The translations under genes were made by a program, and so were the position numbers. Source: an uncultured Alphaproteobacteria bacterium (GTDB lineage: Bacteria > Pseudomonadota > Alphaproteobacteria > CAAHEQ01 > UBA3637). From it: a stretch of 30,691 bases of DNA. Each line of letters opens with the position of its first letter. Positions within the stretch are counted from its first letter, which is position 1. Under the pieces are notes generated by a model. It worked only from the letters and a program-made list of their open reading frames with translations. It was not told the origin of the DNA and ran no database searches. Below are positions 14,483 to 23,169 of the stretch, in pieces. The stretch spans positions 1 to 30,691 of the forward strand of contig CAKPYQ010000014.1 in the NCBI GenBank assembly GCA_934203105.1. The letters are read 5' to 3'.

Positions 14483-17400
14483 TGATTTCAGAAGTTTTTA
14501 TTAAACGTCCTCGTTTTGCAATCGTGGTATCTTTGGTTATCACGATTGCCGGCTTATTGTCATATATTATGTTGCCGGTGGAACAGTATCCGAATATTAC
14601 GCCGCCGACTGTTTCCGTGAATGCCAGTTATCCGGGCGCAAACGCGGAAGTGATTGAAAGTTCTATTGCCCAACAAATCGAAGCGGCCGTTAACGGTGTT
14701 GAGGATATGCTTTATATGTCGTCAACGTCATCGGATACCGGTTCGTATCAGTTAAATGTCACGTTTAAAGTCGGTACAGATCCGAATACAGCAACGATGA
14801 ACGTGCAAAACCGCGTTAAGCAAGCCGAGTCTATGTTGCCGGAAGACGTAACGAATTTGGGTATTTCGGTGCGTCAACGTAACTCATCAATGTTGCAGAT
14901 TTTCGAATTCGTTGCCGATGCAGATCAATACGATATGAAGTTTTTAACGAACTATGTTTTGATTAACATCAAAGACGAATTATCGCGTGTCAACGGCGTC
15001 GGGGACATTCAAATGTTTTCCAGCGCGGATTACAGTATGCGCATTTGGGTCAGTGACGATAAGTTGAAGAGCTTAAAATTATCGACTTCGGACATTATTG
15101 CGGCGATTAAAAGCCAAAATATTCAAGCCTCTGTCGGTTCTATTGGTGCTCAACCGGCGCCAAAGAATCAGCTGTTCCAAATCACTTTGACGGCAAAAGG
15201 GCGTTTAAGTTCGGTTGAAGAATTTGAAAACATCATTATTCGTGCGAACAAAGACGGTTCGTATTTGCGTTTAAAAGATGTGGCAAAGGTTGAATTAGGG
15301 GCTAAATCCGAAGATATGTCCAGCCGTTATAACGGGCGCATTGCGGTCGGTTTAGCGATTAACCAAGCAGCCGGTTCTAACGCGATTGAAGTTGCGCAAG
15401 GCATCAGCAAAAAGTTGGAAGAATTAAAGCTTCGTATTCCGGAGGGCGTTTCCGTACAAATGATGTTCGATAATGCTGCGTTCGTGAAGCGGTCTATGGG
15501 CGAAATTGAAGAAACGATTATTGTCGGCTTTATTTTGGTTGTGGCCGTTATTTATATGTTCTTGGGGTCAATTAAAACAACGTTGATTCCGCTGTTTGCT
15601 ATTCCGGTTTCTCTGATCGGTGCTTTTGCGGGTATGTTAGCGTTGGGCGTAACAATTAATACGATTTCAATGTTGGCGTTGGTGTTGGCTATCGGTGTGG
15701 TTGTGGACGATGCGATCGTGGTTGTGGAAGACGTCGAAACCGTGATGAAAAATAACCCCAAGGATGCGCCGGCTAAAAACGTTAAAAAATCAATGGAGCG
15801 TATCGGCAATCCGATTATCGCGACAACGATGATTTTGCTGGGTGTGTTTATTCCGGTGGCGTTCTTGCCGGGTATTACGGGTTTGCTGTATCGGCAATTT
15901 GCGGTGGCTATTTGCTGCGCGGTTGTTATTTCGGCCATTAACGCGTTGACGTTGTCTCCGGCGTTGGCTAAATTATTGATGCGCCCGAACCAAAAGCCAA
16001 ATCCGTTTATTGCTAAAATGATGCACTTTGTGGAAGTTTTGGGTAACGGTTACACAAAGGTTTTGGAACACTTAATTCCGCATTCTTGGGTCGCTGTTCC
16101 TGCGTTGGCACTGGTTGCGTTGATGTCATGGCAATTGTTTAAAGTGACGCCGACGGGCTTTTTGCCGGCGGAAGATCAAGGCGCTTTTTTGTGTATGGTG
16201 CAGTTGCCTTCCGGTGCGTCGTTGAACAGAACAGAAGAAGTTCTGCAACGTGTCGAAAAGTTGGCGCGCGATATTAAGGGTGTCGATGGTGTTATGACAG
16301 TGGCCGGTTTCGGTATGCAAACGGGTGCCGGTTCAAACAACGGCTTTGTTGTGGTGAACTTGGTTCCTTACGAAGAACGTAAAGACGAAGATATGGTTGT
16401 GACGGCGGTCATTAACCGCTTTAACCAAGTGATGGCGGCAAATATTAAAGACGCAATTGTTGTTGCGTTTAACGTGCCGGCTTTGATGGGTGCGTCGTCA
16501 ACAGACGGTTTTGAATATGTGTTGCAATCAACTGAAGGTGCTTCTCCGGAAGAATTGGTCAGCGTGGCCAACAAAGTTATTGCAGAAGCATATAAAAATC
16601 CGGCTTTGTCGAACGTGATGACATATTATCGTGTTGACAGCCCGCGTTTAAGCGTCGAAGTGGATCGTGAAAAAGCTTATGCTTTGGGTGTGTCCGTTTC
16701 GGATATTTTCTCGACAATGCAAGTTGTTTTGGGTGGTGCTTACATTAACGACTTTAACTTATACGGTCGTTCGTGGCAAGTGCGTATTCAAGGTATTGAA
16801 ACGGATCGGGCAAACGTCGATGATATTTACAAAATTGAATTAAAGAATAACAAAGGCGAAATGGTGCCGTTGCGTTCTTTGATTTCGATTACAAAAACAA
16901 TCGGTGCGGCGTCAATCAATCGTTATAACAACTATCGTTCTTTGACTATTACAGGTCAAGCCTCGCAGGGATACAGTTCCGGTGATGCGATTGCGGCGAT
17001 GTCCAAGATTTCCGATGAAGTATTGCCCAGCGGTTATAAATACGAATGGACGGGTACTTCGGCGCAGGAAGTTGAAGCCGGCGGACAAACATTTATCGTG
17101 TTCTTTATGGCGTTCTTGTTCGGGTATTTATTCTTGGTGGCTTTGTATGAAAGCTGGACATTACCTTTGAACGTTATGTTGTCCATTATTGTTGGTTTCT
17201 TGGGTGCGATTTTGGCCGTTTGGGCACAAAGTAAAAACTCGACATATCCGATTTTCGATGATTTGTACGCGCAAATTGGCTTTATCGTGTTGATCGGCTT
17301 GGCCGCAAAGAATGCGATTTTGTTGGTTGAGTTTTCAAAAGATCGTCACGAACAATTCGGCGATCCGATCCACGAAGCTGCTTTATTGGGCGGTAAGTTG

Positions 17401-17628
17401 CGTTTCCGTGCGATTATGATGACGGCGATTTCATCTTTGATGGGATTTTTGCCTTTGATTATTGCAACGGGCGCCGGTGCATTGTCTCGACGTGCTGTCG
17501 GTTCGGCAATTTTCGGCGGTATGGCTTTCTCGGCATTCGTCGCGATTTTCTTCGTGCCTTTGTTGTATGTGATATTGCAAACGATGGCGGAAAAAGTGGC
17601 CGGTGTCAAAAAAGATGACGACATTTAG
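14482..17628 (+). CDS. RND multidrug efflux pump, HAE1 family (AcrB/MexB-like)
   Basis: The protein has 1048 residues, the usual length for AcrB-type pumps. The start ISEVFIKRPRFAIVVSLVITIAGLLSYIMLPVEQYPNITPP is the classic first helix and porter region. Asp409-Asp410 in AIGVVVDDAIVVVEDVE are the proton-relay aspartates of helix 4 (AcrB Asp407-Asp408). IGLAAKNAILLVEFSKD carries the matching lysine. The pump exports toxic compounds from the inner membrane or periplasm using proton influx. This operon has no outer-membrane factor gene: a terminator follows at once. It may use the NodT-type channel encoded at 26329-27729, or another channel. The substrate is unknown. Confidence 0.95.
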   Translation: MISEVFIKRPRFAIVVSLVITIAGLLSYIMLPVEQYPNITPPTVSVNASYPGANAEVIESSIAQQIEAAVNGVEDMLYMSSTSSDTGSYQLNVTFKVGTDPNTATMNVQNRVKQAESMLPEDVTNLGISVRQRNSSMLQIFEFVADADQYDMKFLTNYVLINIKDELSRVNGVGDIQMFSSADYSMRIWVSDDKLKSLKLSTSDIIAAIKSQNIQASVGSIGAQPAPKNQLFQITLTAKGRLSSVEEFENIIIRANKDGSYLRLKDVAKVELGAKSEDMSSRYNGRIAVGLAINQAAGSNAIEVAQGISKKLEELKLRIPEGVSVQMMFDNAAFVKRSMGEIEETIIVGFILVVAVIYMFLGSIKTTLIPLFAIPVSLIGAFAGMLALGVTINTISMLALVLAIGVVVDDAIVVVEDVETVMKNNPKDAPAKNVKKSMERIGNPIIATTMILLGVFIPVAFLPGITGLLYRQFAVAICCAVVISAINALTLSPALAKLLMRPNQKPNPFIAKMMHFVEVLGNGYTKVLEHLIPHSWVAVPALALVALMSWQLFKVTPTGFLPAEDQGAFLCMVQLPSGASLNRTEEVLQRVEKLARDIKGVDGVMTVAGFGMQTGAGSNNGFVVVNLVPYEERKDEDMVVTAVINRFNQVMAANIKDAIVVAFNVPALMGASSTDGFEYVLQSTEGASPEELVSVANKVIAEAYKNPALSNVMTYYRVDSPRLSVEVDREKAYALGVSVSDIFSTMQVVLGGAYINDFNLYGRSWQVRIQGIETDRANVDDIYKIELKNNKGEMVPLRSLISITKTIGAASINRYNNYRSLTITGQASQGYSSGDAIAAMSKISDEVLPSGYKYEWTGTSAQEVEAGGQTFIVFFMAFLFGYLFLVALYESWTLPLNVMLSIIVGFLGAILAVWAQSKNSTYPIFDDLYAQIGFIVLIGLAAKNAILLVEFSKDRHEQFGDPIHEAALLGGKLRFRAIMMTAISSLMGFLPLIIATGAGALSRRAVGSAIFGGMAFSAFVAIFFVPLLYVILQTMAEKVAGVKKDDDI

Positions 17629-17644
17629 TTCGTTGATTTAAAAT

Positions 17645-17678
17645 AAAAAGCGCCTCTTTTTAACAGGGGCGTTTTTTT
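17645..17678 (+). terminator. Rho-independent terminator after the first RND operon
   Basis: CGCCTCT and AGGGGCG form a seven-pair stem (one G-U) inside flanking A and T runs, ending with seven T. It starts about 17 bases after the pump stop codon. Confidence 0.85.
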
Positions 17679-17685
17679 ATTGGTG

Positions 17686-17714
17686 TTGCATAAAGGAAGA
17701 AAATCGGCTAATAT
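17686..17714 (+). promoter_or_regulatory. Promoter of pgpA
   Basis: TTGCAT (17686-17691), a 17-base spacer and TAATAT (17709-17714) lie about 30 bases before the pgpA start codon, directly after the preceding terminator. Confidence 0.7.
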
Positions 17715-17744
17715 GCAAAAATCTTAATTGAAAAAGGAAAAAAA

Positions 17745-18230
17745 ATGAAAAAGAAAATAGCGTATATTTTATCGTCCGTCTTTGGTGTGGGCTTTTGCCC
17801 CGTTGCATCCGGAACGGTCGGTTCATTGGTGACTTTGCCTTTGGCATTTGTTTTGATGTATTTTGTGGGGGCTTGGTGGGTTGTACCTTTGGCCACCGCA
17901 ATCATCTTTTTTGTCGGCGTTTGGAGCAGCAAAGAAGTTTTAAAATATACGGCACACGATCCGTCTTTGATTGTGATTGATGAGGTTGCAGGCCAATTGA
18001 CCAGCTTTACTTTGGTCGCACCGATGATGTATCATAATGCTTCTTGGCAAGCTTTTATTATCTATGCTGTGGGCTTTGCCTTGTTCCGTTTGTTCGATAT
18101 TACAAAGCCGTCCGTAGTCGGTTGGGCAGATCAGAAGATAGAAAACGCCTATGGGGTAATGTTGGACGATATTTTTGCCGGCATTTTTGCGTCCGTTTTG
18201 TTATTTATCGTCGGTTTGATCATTTTGTGA
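17745..18230 (+). CDS. pgpA: Phosphatidylglycerophosphatase A
   Basis: The protein has 161 residues and removes phosphate from phosphatidylglycerophosphate to give phosphatidylglycerol at the inner membrane. The PgpA motifs appear in order: GVGFCPVASGTVGS (residues 14-27), the acidic IVIDEVAGQ with Asp79-Glu80, FRLFDITKPSVVGWAD (114-129), and GVMLDDIFAG with Asp141-Asp142. Four hydrophobic segments fit a membrane enzyme. The length is normal. It is a single-gene unit with its own promoter and terminator. Confidence 0.95.
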   Translation: MKKKIAYILSSVFGVGFCPVASGTVGSLVTLPLAFVLMYFVGAWWVVPLATAIIFFVGVWSSKEVLKYTAHDPSLIVIDEVAGQLTSFTLVAPMMYHNASWQAFIIYAVGFALFRLFDITKPSVVGWADQKIENAYGVMLDDIFAGIFASVLLFIVGLIIL

Positions 18231-18238
18231 TTTTTTTT

Positions 18239-18270
18239 AAGCCCCTGTTTTAAACAGGGGCTTTGTTTTG
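18239..18270 (+). terminator. Terminator after pgpA
   Basis: AAGCCCCTG and CAGGGGCTT form a perfect nine-pair stem with loop TTTTAAA, followed by TGTTTTG. It lies between the convergent ends of pgpA and the flavodiiron gene. On the minus strand no T run follows, so it looks one-directional. Confidence 0.7.
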
Positions 18271-18273
18271 ATT

Positions 18274-19479
18274 TTAAGCCTTTAAGTCAGCGCTTAATAA
18301 ATCGGCCATTGTATCCAATGTACATTCTTGTTCGGGCTTTAAGCTGGAACGAATGCACAGCTCTTCTGAAATAAACGTGATGCCTTTTAATGTTTGTAAA
18401 ATGGCTTTCATTTGGTTTTTGGCGCACGGAGCCCACGATCCGTTTTCGATCACAGCGACAGTTCGATTGCACAACGCGTGTGCTTTAATATCATTTAAAA
18501 CGGTTTCCATTGCGGGAAATAATCCGGCATTATAAGAGGCCGATGCAAAAACCAAGTGGCTGGCGCGGAAAGTTTCCGATACGATCCAAGACGGGTGCGT
18601 GGACGATACATCGTAAAGGCGAATGTTTTTAATTCCGCGTTCGGACAGTTTCATTGCCAATAATTCCGCTGCTTGTTCTGTGTGGCCGTAAACGGAAGCA
18701 TAAGCAATGATAATGGCTTTTTCTTCCGGTGTGTAAGTGCTCCATTTTTGATACTTATCCAAAATCCAATTTAAATCTTTACGCCAAATCAATCCGTGCA
18801 ACGGGCAAATCATTTGAATGTCCAATCCGGCCGCTTTTTTCAAAACGGTTTGAACCGGCATTCCGTATTTGCCGACAATGTTTGCATAATAACGGCGCGC
18901 GTCGGCAAGCCATTCGTTGGGATAGTCTACTTCGTCAGCAAATAAGTTGCCGTCAATGGCGTTGAACGATCCAAAAGCATCGGCTGAAAACAAAATTTTA
19001 TCCGTGCTGTCGTAAGTCATCATCACTTCCGGCCAATGCACCATCGGCGCAAATACAAACGAAAGCGTATGATGTCCTGTTTGCAGAGTGTCTCCTTCTT
19101 TTACAAGAACGGCTCTGGGTGTTTCATCGGTACAAAAGAATTGTTCGATCATCGACAAAGTCTTTGCATTGCAAACAATTTGTGCTTTGGGATAGATGCG
19201 CAAAATATCTTGGATCAAAGCGCAATGATCCGGTTCCATGTGCTGAATGACCAAATAATCCAATTCGCGACCGTTCAAAGCGGCTTTGACATTCGATAAA
19301 AAAGCATAATGTACGCTGGCGTCGCAAGTATCCATTAAAACGGTTTTATCGTCCAATAAAACGTACGAATTATACGAAACACCCCGCGGTATCGGGTAAA
19401 TGTTTTCAAATAACTTTAACCGGCGATTGTTCGCGCCGACATAAATCCAATCTTTGTTGATGTTTTGAATAGCTGGCAT
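18274..19479 (-). CDS. A-type flavoprotein (flavodiiron NO/O2 reductase)
   Basis: The protein has 401 residues. The N-terminal metallo-beta-lactamase-like domain has all seven diiron ligands expected of the family: His80, Glu82, Asp84 and His85 in HMEPDH, His148, Asp167 and His228. The C-terminal flavodoxin domain starts near residue 255, with the FMN phosphate loop in YASVYGHTEQAA. Flavodiiron proteins reduce O2 to water or NO to N2O in the cytoplasm and protect anaerobes; the preferred substrate cannot be told from the sequence. There is no extra rubredoxin domain, so a separate electron donor is needed. The ribosome binding site AAGGAG and a good promoter lie just upstream. The gene sits after the 2-hydroxyacid dehydrogenase on the same strand but is probably transcribed independently. 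Confidence 0.92.
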   Translation of the reverse strand: MPAIQNINKDWIYVGANNRRLKLFENIYPIPRGVSYNSYVLLDDKTVLMDTCDASVHYAFLSNVKAALNGRELDYLVIQHMEPDHCALIQDILRIYPKAQIVCNAKTLSMIEQFFCTDETPRAVLVKEGDTLQTGHHTLSFVFAPMVHWPEVMMTYDSTDKILFSADAFGSFNAIDGNLFADEVDYPNEWLADARRYYANIVGKYGMPVQTVLKKAAGLDIQMICPLHGLIWRKDLNWILDKYQKWSTYTPEEKAIIIAYASVYGHTEQAAELLAMKLSERGIKNIRLYDVSSTHPSWIVSETFRASHLVFASASYNAGLFPAMETVLNDIKAHALCNRTVAVIENGSWAPCAKNQMKAILQTLKGITFISEELCIRSSLKPEQECTLDTMADLLSADLKA

Positions 19480-19507
19480 TTTTATCTCCTTTGTCTTTAA
19501 AAAAGAT

Positions 19508-19535
19508 ATTATAGCAGCATGCTCCTAAAACGCAA
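19508..19535 (-). promoter_or_regulatory. Promoter of the flavodiiron gene
   Basis: On the minus strand TTGCGT (19530-19535), a 16-base spacer and a perfect TATAAT (19508-19513) lie about 28 bases before the start codon. Confidence 0.7.
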
Positions 19536-19539
19536 GTCT

Positions 19540-20559
19540 TTATCCGACTTTATTTTGAACTTTACCTGTTAAAAAGCCCGCAATATTTTGAATCGTTGTC
19601 GATAAAATTGTTTCTACGGCATCGATCGAATTAAAAGCTATGTGCGGCGTTATCAGAGTATTATTCAATTGCAACATTTTAAAGTTGATTACCGAATCGA
19701 TTAAAAAATCATTGCTCTTTTTTTCCATATCGGTTGAAATTTCACGTTCGGTGACGACGTCTTCATTTTCTAATACGTCCAAAGCGGCTCCGGCGATTTT
19801 GCCGTCCAACAAAGCCGCATAAAGCGCTTCCGTATCAATCAAACTGCCACGCGCCGTGTTGATAATGTAAACTCCGTTTTTCATTTGCGCAAACGCTTCG
19901 GCATTGAGTAAGTGAAAGTTTTCTTTTGTCGCGGGGCAATGCAAAGAAATGATATCGGCCGAGCGATAAAGTTCGCTTAAATCGGTGGCGTATTGAATGC
20001 CGGACTTTTTTAATTCTTGATTGGGAAAGGGATCAAAAGCGATGATTTTGGCTTCGAATGCCTGCAATAATTTAATGACGGCACGACCGATAGCGCCCGT
20101 TCCGATGATGCCGACGGTTTTGCCTTTAATGCTGTCGCCCAAATAATTGGGTAAAAAAACGTTGTTCGTTTTCATTTGTGATTTAGCCAATGCAATACGC
20201 CGCATAATGCCCAACATTGCGCCGATTGTAAATTCGGCGACCGATGTTGCGCCATAGTTTGGTACATTGCACACGGTGATGCCGCGCTGACGGCAATAAT
20301 CCAAATCGATGTGATTAAAACCGGTTGAACGAGTGGCGATCATTTTTAAATTTTTAAAATAATCCAACGCTTTGTTTTCGACGCTTTGAGCATGCGCAAA
20401 CAACGAAATAATTTCCACGTTGTCCGGATTGTCGATTCTAGGTAAGTTTTTAACGCTTAAATCAAAGTCAAGTATTTTGTATGTTAAGCCCTCCATCGGG
20501 TGCTGATTTAAAAAAGAGCATGTCCCCGATGCACAATCGAAAAATAAAACTTCTGTCAT
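19540..20559 (-). CDS. D-2-hydroxyacid dehydrogenase (D-lactate dehydrogenase-like)
   Basis: The protein has 339 residues. The NAD-binding loop is GTGAIG (Gly153, Gly155, Gly158), and Asp176 in IIAFDPF favours NAD over NADP. The catalytic set is Arg237 in NTARGSLIDT, a Glu in DVLENED (264 or 266) and His306 in TPHIAF. The wording around His306 is closest to D-lactate dehydrogenases of the LdhA type, which reduce pyruvate to D-lactate in fermentation; the substrate is inferred. It starts after a GGAGATACAAA ribosome binding site, 23 bases after the HAD gene upstream, so it is probably the last gene of a three-gene unit that starts at 21690. Confidence 0.85.
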   Translation of the reverse strand: MTEVLFFDCASGTCSFLNQHPMEGLTYKILDFDLSVKNLPRIDNPDNVEIISLFAHAQSVENKALDYFKNLKMIATRSTGFNHIDLDYCRQRGITVCNVPNYGATSVAEFTIGAMLGIMRRIALAKSQMKTNNVFLPNYLGDSIKGKTVGIIGTGAIGRAVIKLLQAFEAKIIAFDPFPNQELKKSGIQYATDLSELYRSADIISLHCPATKENFHLLNAEAFAQMKNGVYIINTARGSLIDTEALYAALLDGKIAGAALDVLENEDVVTEREISTDMEKKSNDFLIDSVINFKMLQLNNTLITPHIAFNSIDAVETILSTTIQNIAGFLTGKVQNKVG

Positions 20560-20582
20560 TTTGTATCTCCTTTAACATAAAG

Positions 20583-21428
20583 TTATTTAGGAATACGACA
20601 TTGTTTTTTCAAGTCGTCGATTTGAACGTCCAGTTTTATTTTATCCAAAATAGTTTCAACAATTTTTTCCATCATCGAACCTGCGCTGTAATCTGCATTT
20701 GCAACAAAATTCACGCGACCTTCTTTAAATAATTGGCGAGCGGCTTTTTTGCTTTTGGGATTTTCGGGGCAAAACACGGCAATCGAATGGCCGTTTTCTT
20801 TTTTTAATAAGCGCATACACGGAACGTCCGTGATACCGTCACCGATGTAAATCATATGTGATAAAGGAATGTTGCGCTTTTCATCGGGAACAAAAGCATT
20901 GATTTCCGGATCGTTGATGTTTAAACAACCTTTGTTGATACGAAACAGATATTGTGTTTTTGTTGTGTAATTTAAAGCCATCGCCGGCCACACAGCATTA
21001 TCATTTTTATCATACATAAAGGACGATGCATAAATATGCTTAAACTTTTTGGAAATGGGATTGCCCAAAATCATTTCACGCAGGCCGGAGGAAATAATAT
21101 AATGTTCGACCGTCAAACCGTTTTGTTTCCCATAAGCATTGATACGATCGAACCAAGTATCGACGCCGTCATAAAGCGGTAAGCTTTTCCCGTATTCGCG
21201 AAAGTCTTGCCGTGTAAAGGGGATATTTTTTGCAATTGATTCTTCGACCATTAAACGCATATAAGCCAATACGCCGTCGGCGTGCGTTTCGTCCATCAGC
21301 TCGGAGGATTTTTTCCAAAACGATTTACAATCCATTCCGATTTTTTTCATAAAGTCATACTCTTGCATGTTTCCCGGGGAAAGCGTGCCGTCAAAATCGT
21401 AGCAGATAGCGACTTTTGTTTTTTTCAT
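20583..21428 (-). CDS. HAD-superfamily hydrolase, phosphoserine phosphatase-like
   Basis: The protein has 281 residues. The HAD motifs are YDFDGTLSPG (nucleophile Asp11, acid/base Asp13), SSG near residue 115, a lysine downstream, and YIGDGITDVP (metal-binding acidic pair). The insert between the first two motifs is helical, like the small cap of phosphoserine phosphatases. The substrate is not evident. It begins one base after the stop of the small membrane protein and is followed by the dehydrogenase, so the three are probably co-transcribed. Confidence 0.8.
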   Translation of the reverse strand: MKKTKVAICYDFDGTLSPGNMQEYDFMKKIGMDCKSFWKKSSELMDETHADGVLAYMRLMVEESIAKNIPFTRQDFREYGKSLPLYDGVDTWFDRINAYGKQNGLTVEHYIISSGLREMILGNPISKKFKHIYASSFMYDKNDNAVWPAMALNYTTKTQYLFRINKGCLNINDPEINAFVPDEKRNIPLSHMIYIGDGITDVPCMRLLKKENGHSIAVFCPENPKSKKAARQLFKEGRVNFVANADYSAGSMMEKIVETILDKIKLDVQIDDLKKQCRIPK

Positions 21429-21429
21429 A

Positions 21430-21690
21430 TTATTGTTTAATTTCCTCGTAATCTACATCAATCACATTGTCATCGGTGACTTTACGATAATGCGTATGCG
21501 TTTTTTGGGTATTTTGGGATTGCTTTAACAAATCGTTCCACATTTTACGCGCCTGGTGTACGCGCCACATCGCAAAGCCCAACAAAACCAAAAAGAACGG
21601 CAAGAATAACCACCAAATGAAAAACACCAAATAAATCATGGCAAACAGAGCGATAATCGAGAAAAAATAAGTCAGAAATTTTTGTAACAT
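21430..21690 (-). CDS. Small membrane protein of unknown function
   Basis: The protein has 86 residues. Residues about 5-42 are strongly hydrophobic and could form one long or two short membrane helices (FFSIIALFAMIYLVFFIWWLF and FFLVLLGFAMW). A basic linker and a soluble tail ending VIDVDYEEIKQ follow. I do not recognise the family. The pattern of a membrane hairpin with an acidic DVDYEE tail recalls small conserved alphaproteobacterial proteins, but that is memory, not proof. It is the first gene of the unit, with a promoter at 21723-21752 and a GGATTTAAATT leader. Confidence 0.65.
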   Translation of the reverse strand: MLQKFLTYFFSIIALFAMIYLVFFIWWLFLPFFLVLLGFAMWRVHQARKMWNDLLKQSQNTQKTHTHYRKVTDDNVIDVDYEEIKQ

Positions 21691-21722
21691 AATTTAAATC
21701 CTTTTTTGGGTTAATTCGAAAG

Positions 21723-21752
21723 AATATATAAGTATTCTTTTTTTGCTTTCAA
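21723..21752 (-). promoter_or_regulatory. Candidate promoter for the small membrane protein - HAD - dehydrogenase unit
   Basis: On the minus strand TTGAAA (21747-21752) and TATATT (21723-21728) are separated by 18 bases, about 32 bases before the start codon. Confidence 0.5.
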
Positions 21753-21936
21753 GAGCTTTTGTTCATTTTATCCTCTGTTTTTTTATTTATCATAACGGCA
21801 AGCGCATCAAAAGGCAAGGATTTTTTGCGCATTGCTATTTTTTATATTCAAAGATGTTTTGCCCGATACAAAACGATGTTGCCGGCTTGATTGCTTATCC
21901 GAAAGATCACATCCTTATAAAAAAGGAGAGACGGCT

Positions 21937-23169
21937 ATGCAAAGACATTCCACTTTATTTTTTATCGCGCTGATTATAGTGTTGGCAGGAGCAGGACTTT
22001 ATGCAAAACACATCTGTGATCAAAAACATTTATCCCAAACAGAGCCAAAAGCCACAAGCTTAACCGAACAAGTCCAAAAAACACAAACGGTTTATGTTCA
22101 AAGAATGCAACCGGTTGCCATGGATTTTACACAATCTTATATCGGTTTTGTTGTGCCTATTCATGCCGTGGAAATTCGGCCGTTCATCAGCGGCTTTATC
22201 GATGAAGTGTTGGTCGATGGCGGGCAAGAGGTTTTTGCCGATGAGCCGATGTTTGTTTTAGAGCAATCTCAATATATAGCTCAAATGGATTTGCAAATGT
22301 CGAATATCATCAGCACATCGGCTGATTATGAAAATGCAAAAATGTATTATGACAGGTTAAAAGCGGCCGGTGAAAAGGCGGTGTCTGAAAGCGATTTAGA
22401 CGCAGCTAAGGCCAAGTTTTTAACTGCCGGAGCTGCTGTCGGGGCGGCGGTTGCGCAATATGACGCGGCGCAAGTGATGTATAATTATACATTTATCAAT
22501 GCTCCGATAACGGGTGTGCTTGGAGATTTGAACGCAACAAAAGGACAATATGTTTCTCCTGAGTCCGAACCGTTAGCGTATTTGGTGCAAACGACACCGA
22601 TGCGTGTTGTGTTTTCAATCTCCAATGCCACATATTTATTAGAAAAAGAAAAAAATCCCGATGATTTATTTGCTTTAAAAACGATCCGTTTAAAGTTGGC
22701 CGATGGGCGTTTTTACGACATATCCGGTAAGGTGCAATTTTTGGATAACGTTGTGACGGCGGCAACATCGTCCGTGCAAGTCTATGCTGATTTTGATAAT
22801 GTGGATCGTATGTTGTTACCGAATGCTTATGTTGATGTGTTGGTGCAAGAAAATCTGCCAAATGCTTTGACGATACCGCAACAATTTGTTGAAATGACCA
22901 AGGAGGGGTATTTTGTATGGATCGTTGATGACATGGGACGCTTGCAACATCGGCAAATTACTGTGGCTGATCAGGTTATAAATCAAGGCTTTTATTTGGT
23001 TTTGTCGGGATTAAAAGCCGGTGATTTTGTTGTGACGCAAAAACCCGCAAAGATAAACGCCGATACACCGGTACAAATGAAAATTGAAAAGACTATTTTG
23101 CCCGATTTGGCCGATACGTTTGAAGCAACAGCAAAGAGCGTCAACAATTTAAACGGAGATGTTAAATGA
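21937..23169 (+). CDS. RND efflux periplasmic adaptor, second system
   Basis: This is a 410-residue membrane-fusion protein. I chose the ATG at 21937 because it follows AAGGAGAG with ideal spacing and opens a clean membrane anchor (STLFFIALIIVLAGAGLYA); a longer frame from 21832 has no such signal. The half-motifs are HAVEIRPFISGFIDEVLVDGGQEV and INAPITGVLGDLNATKGQYV, on either side of a helical hairpin with ASADYENAKMYY-type repeats. The C-terminal 90 residues form the barrel and membrane-proximal parts. It is less like the first adaptor (13325-14482) than expected for a recent duplicate. Its end overlaps the pump start by four bases (ATGA). Confidence 0.9.
   Translation: MQRHSTLFFIALIIVLAGAGLYAKHICDQKHLSQTEPKATSLTEQVQKTQTVYVQRMQPVAMDFTQSYIGFVVPIHAVEIRPFISGFIDEVLVDGGQEVFADEPMFVLEQSQYIAQMDLQMSNIISTSADYENAKMYYDRLKAAGEKAVSESDLDAAKAKFLTAGAAVGAAVAQYDAAQVMYNYTFINAPITGVLGDLNATKGQYVSPESEPLAYLVQTTPMRVVFSISNATYLLEKEKNPDDLFALKTIRLKLADGRFYDISGKVQFLDNVVTAATSSVQVYADFDNVDRMLLPNAYVDVLVQENLPNALTIPQQFVEMTKEGYFVWIVDDMGRLQHRQITVADQVINQGFYLVLSGLKAGDFVVTQKPAKINADTPVQMKIEKTILPDLADTFEATAKSVNNLNGDVK

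Noticed and set aside
21832..21936. Longer start for the second adaptor protein
   Set aside because: The extra 35 residues are not signal-like, and the ATG at 21937 has a near-perfect ribosome binding site and a clean membrane anchor.
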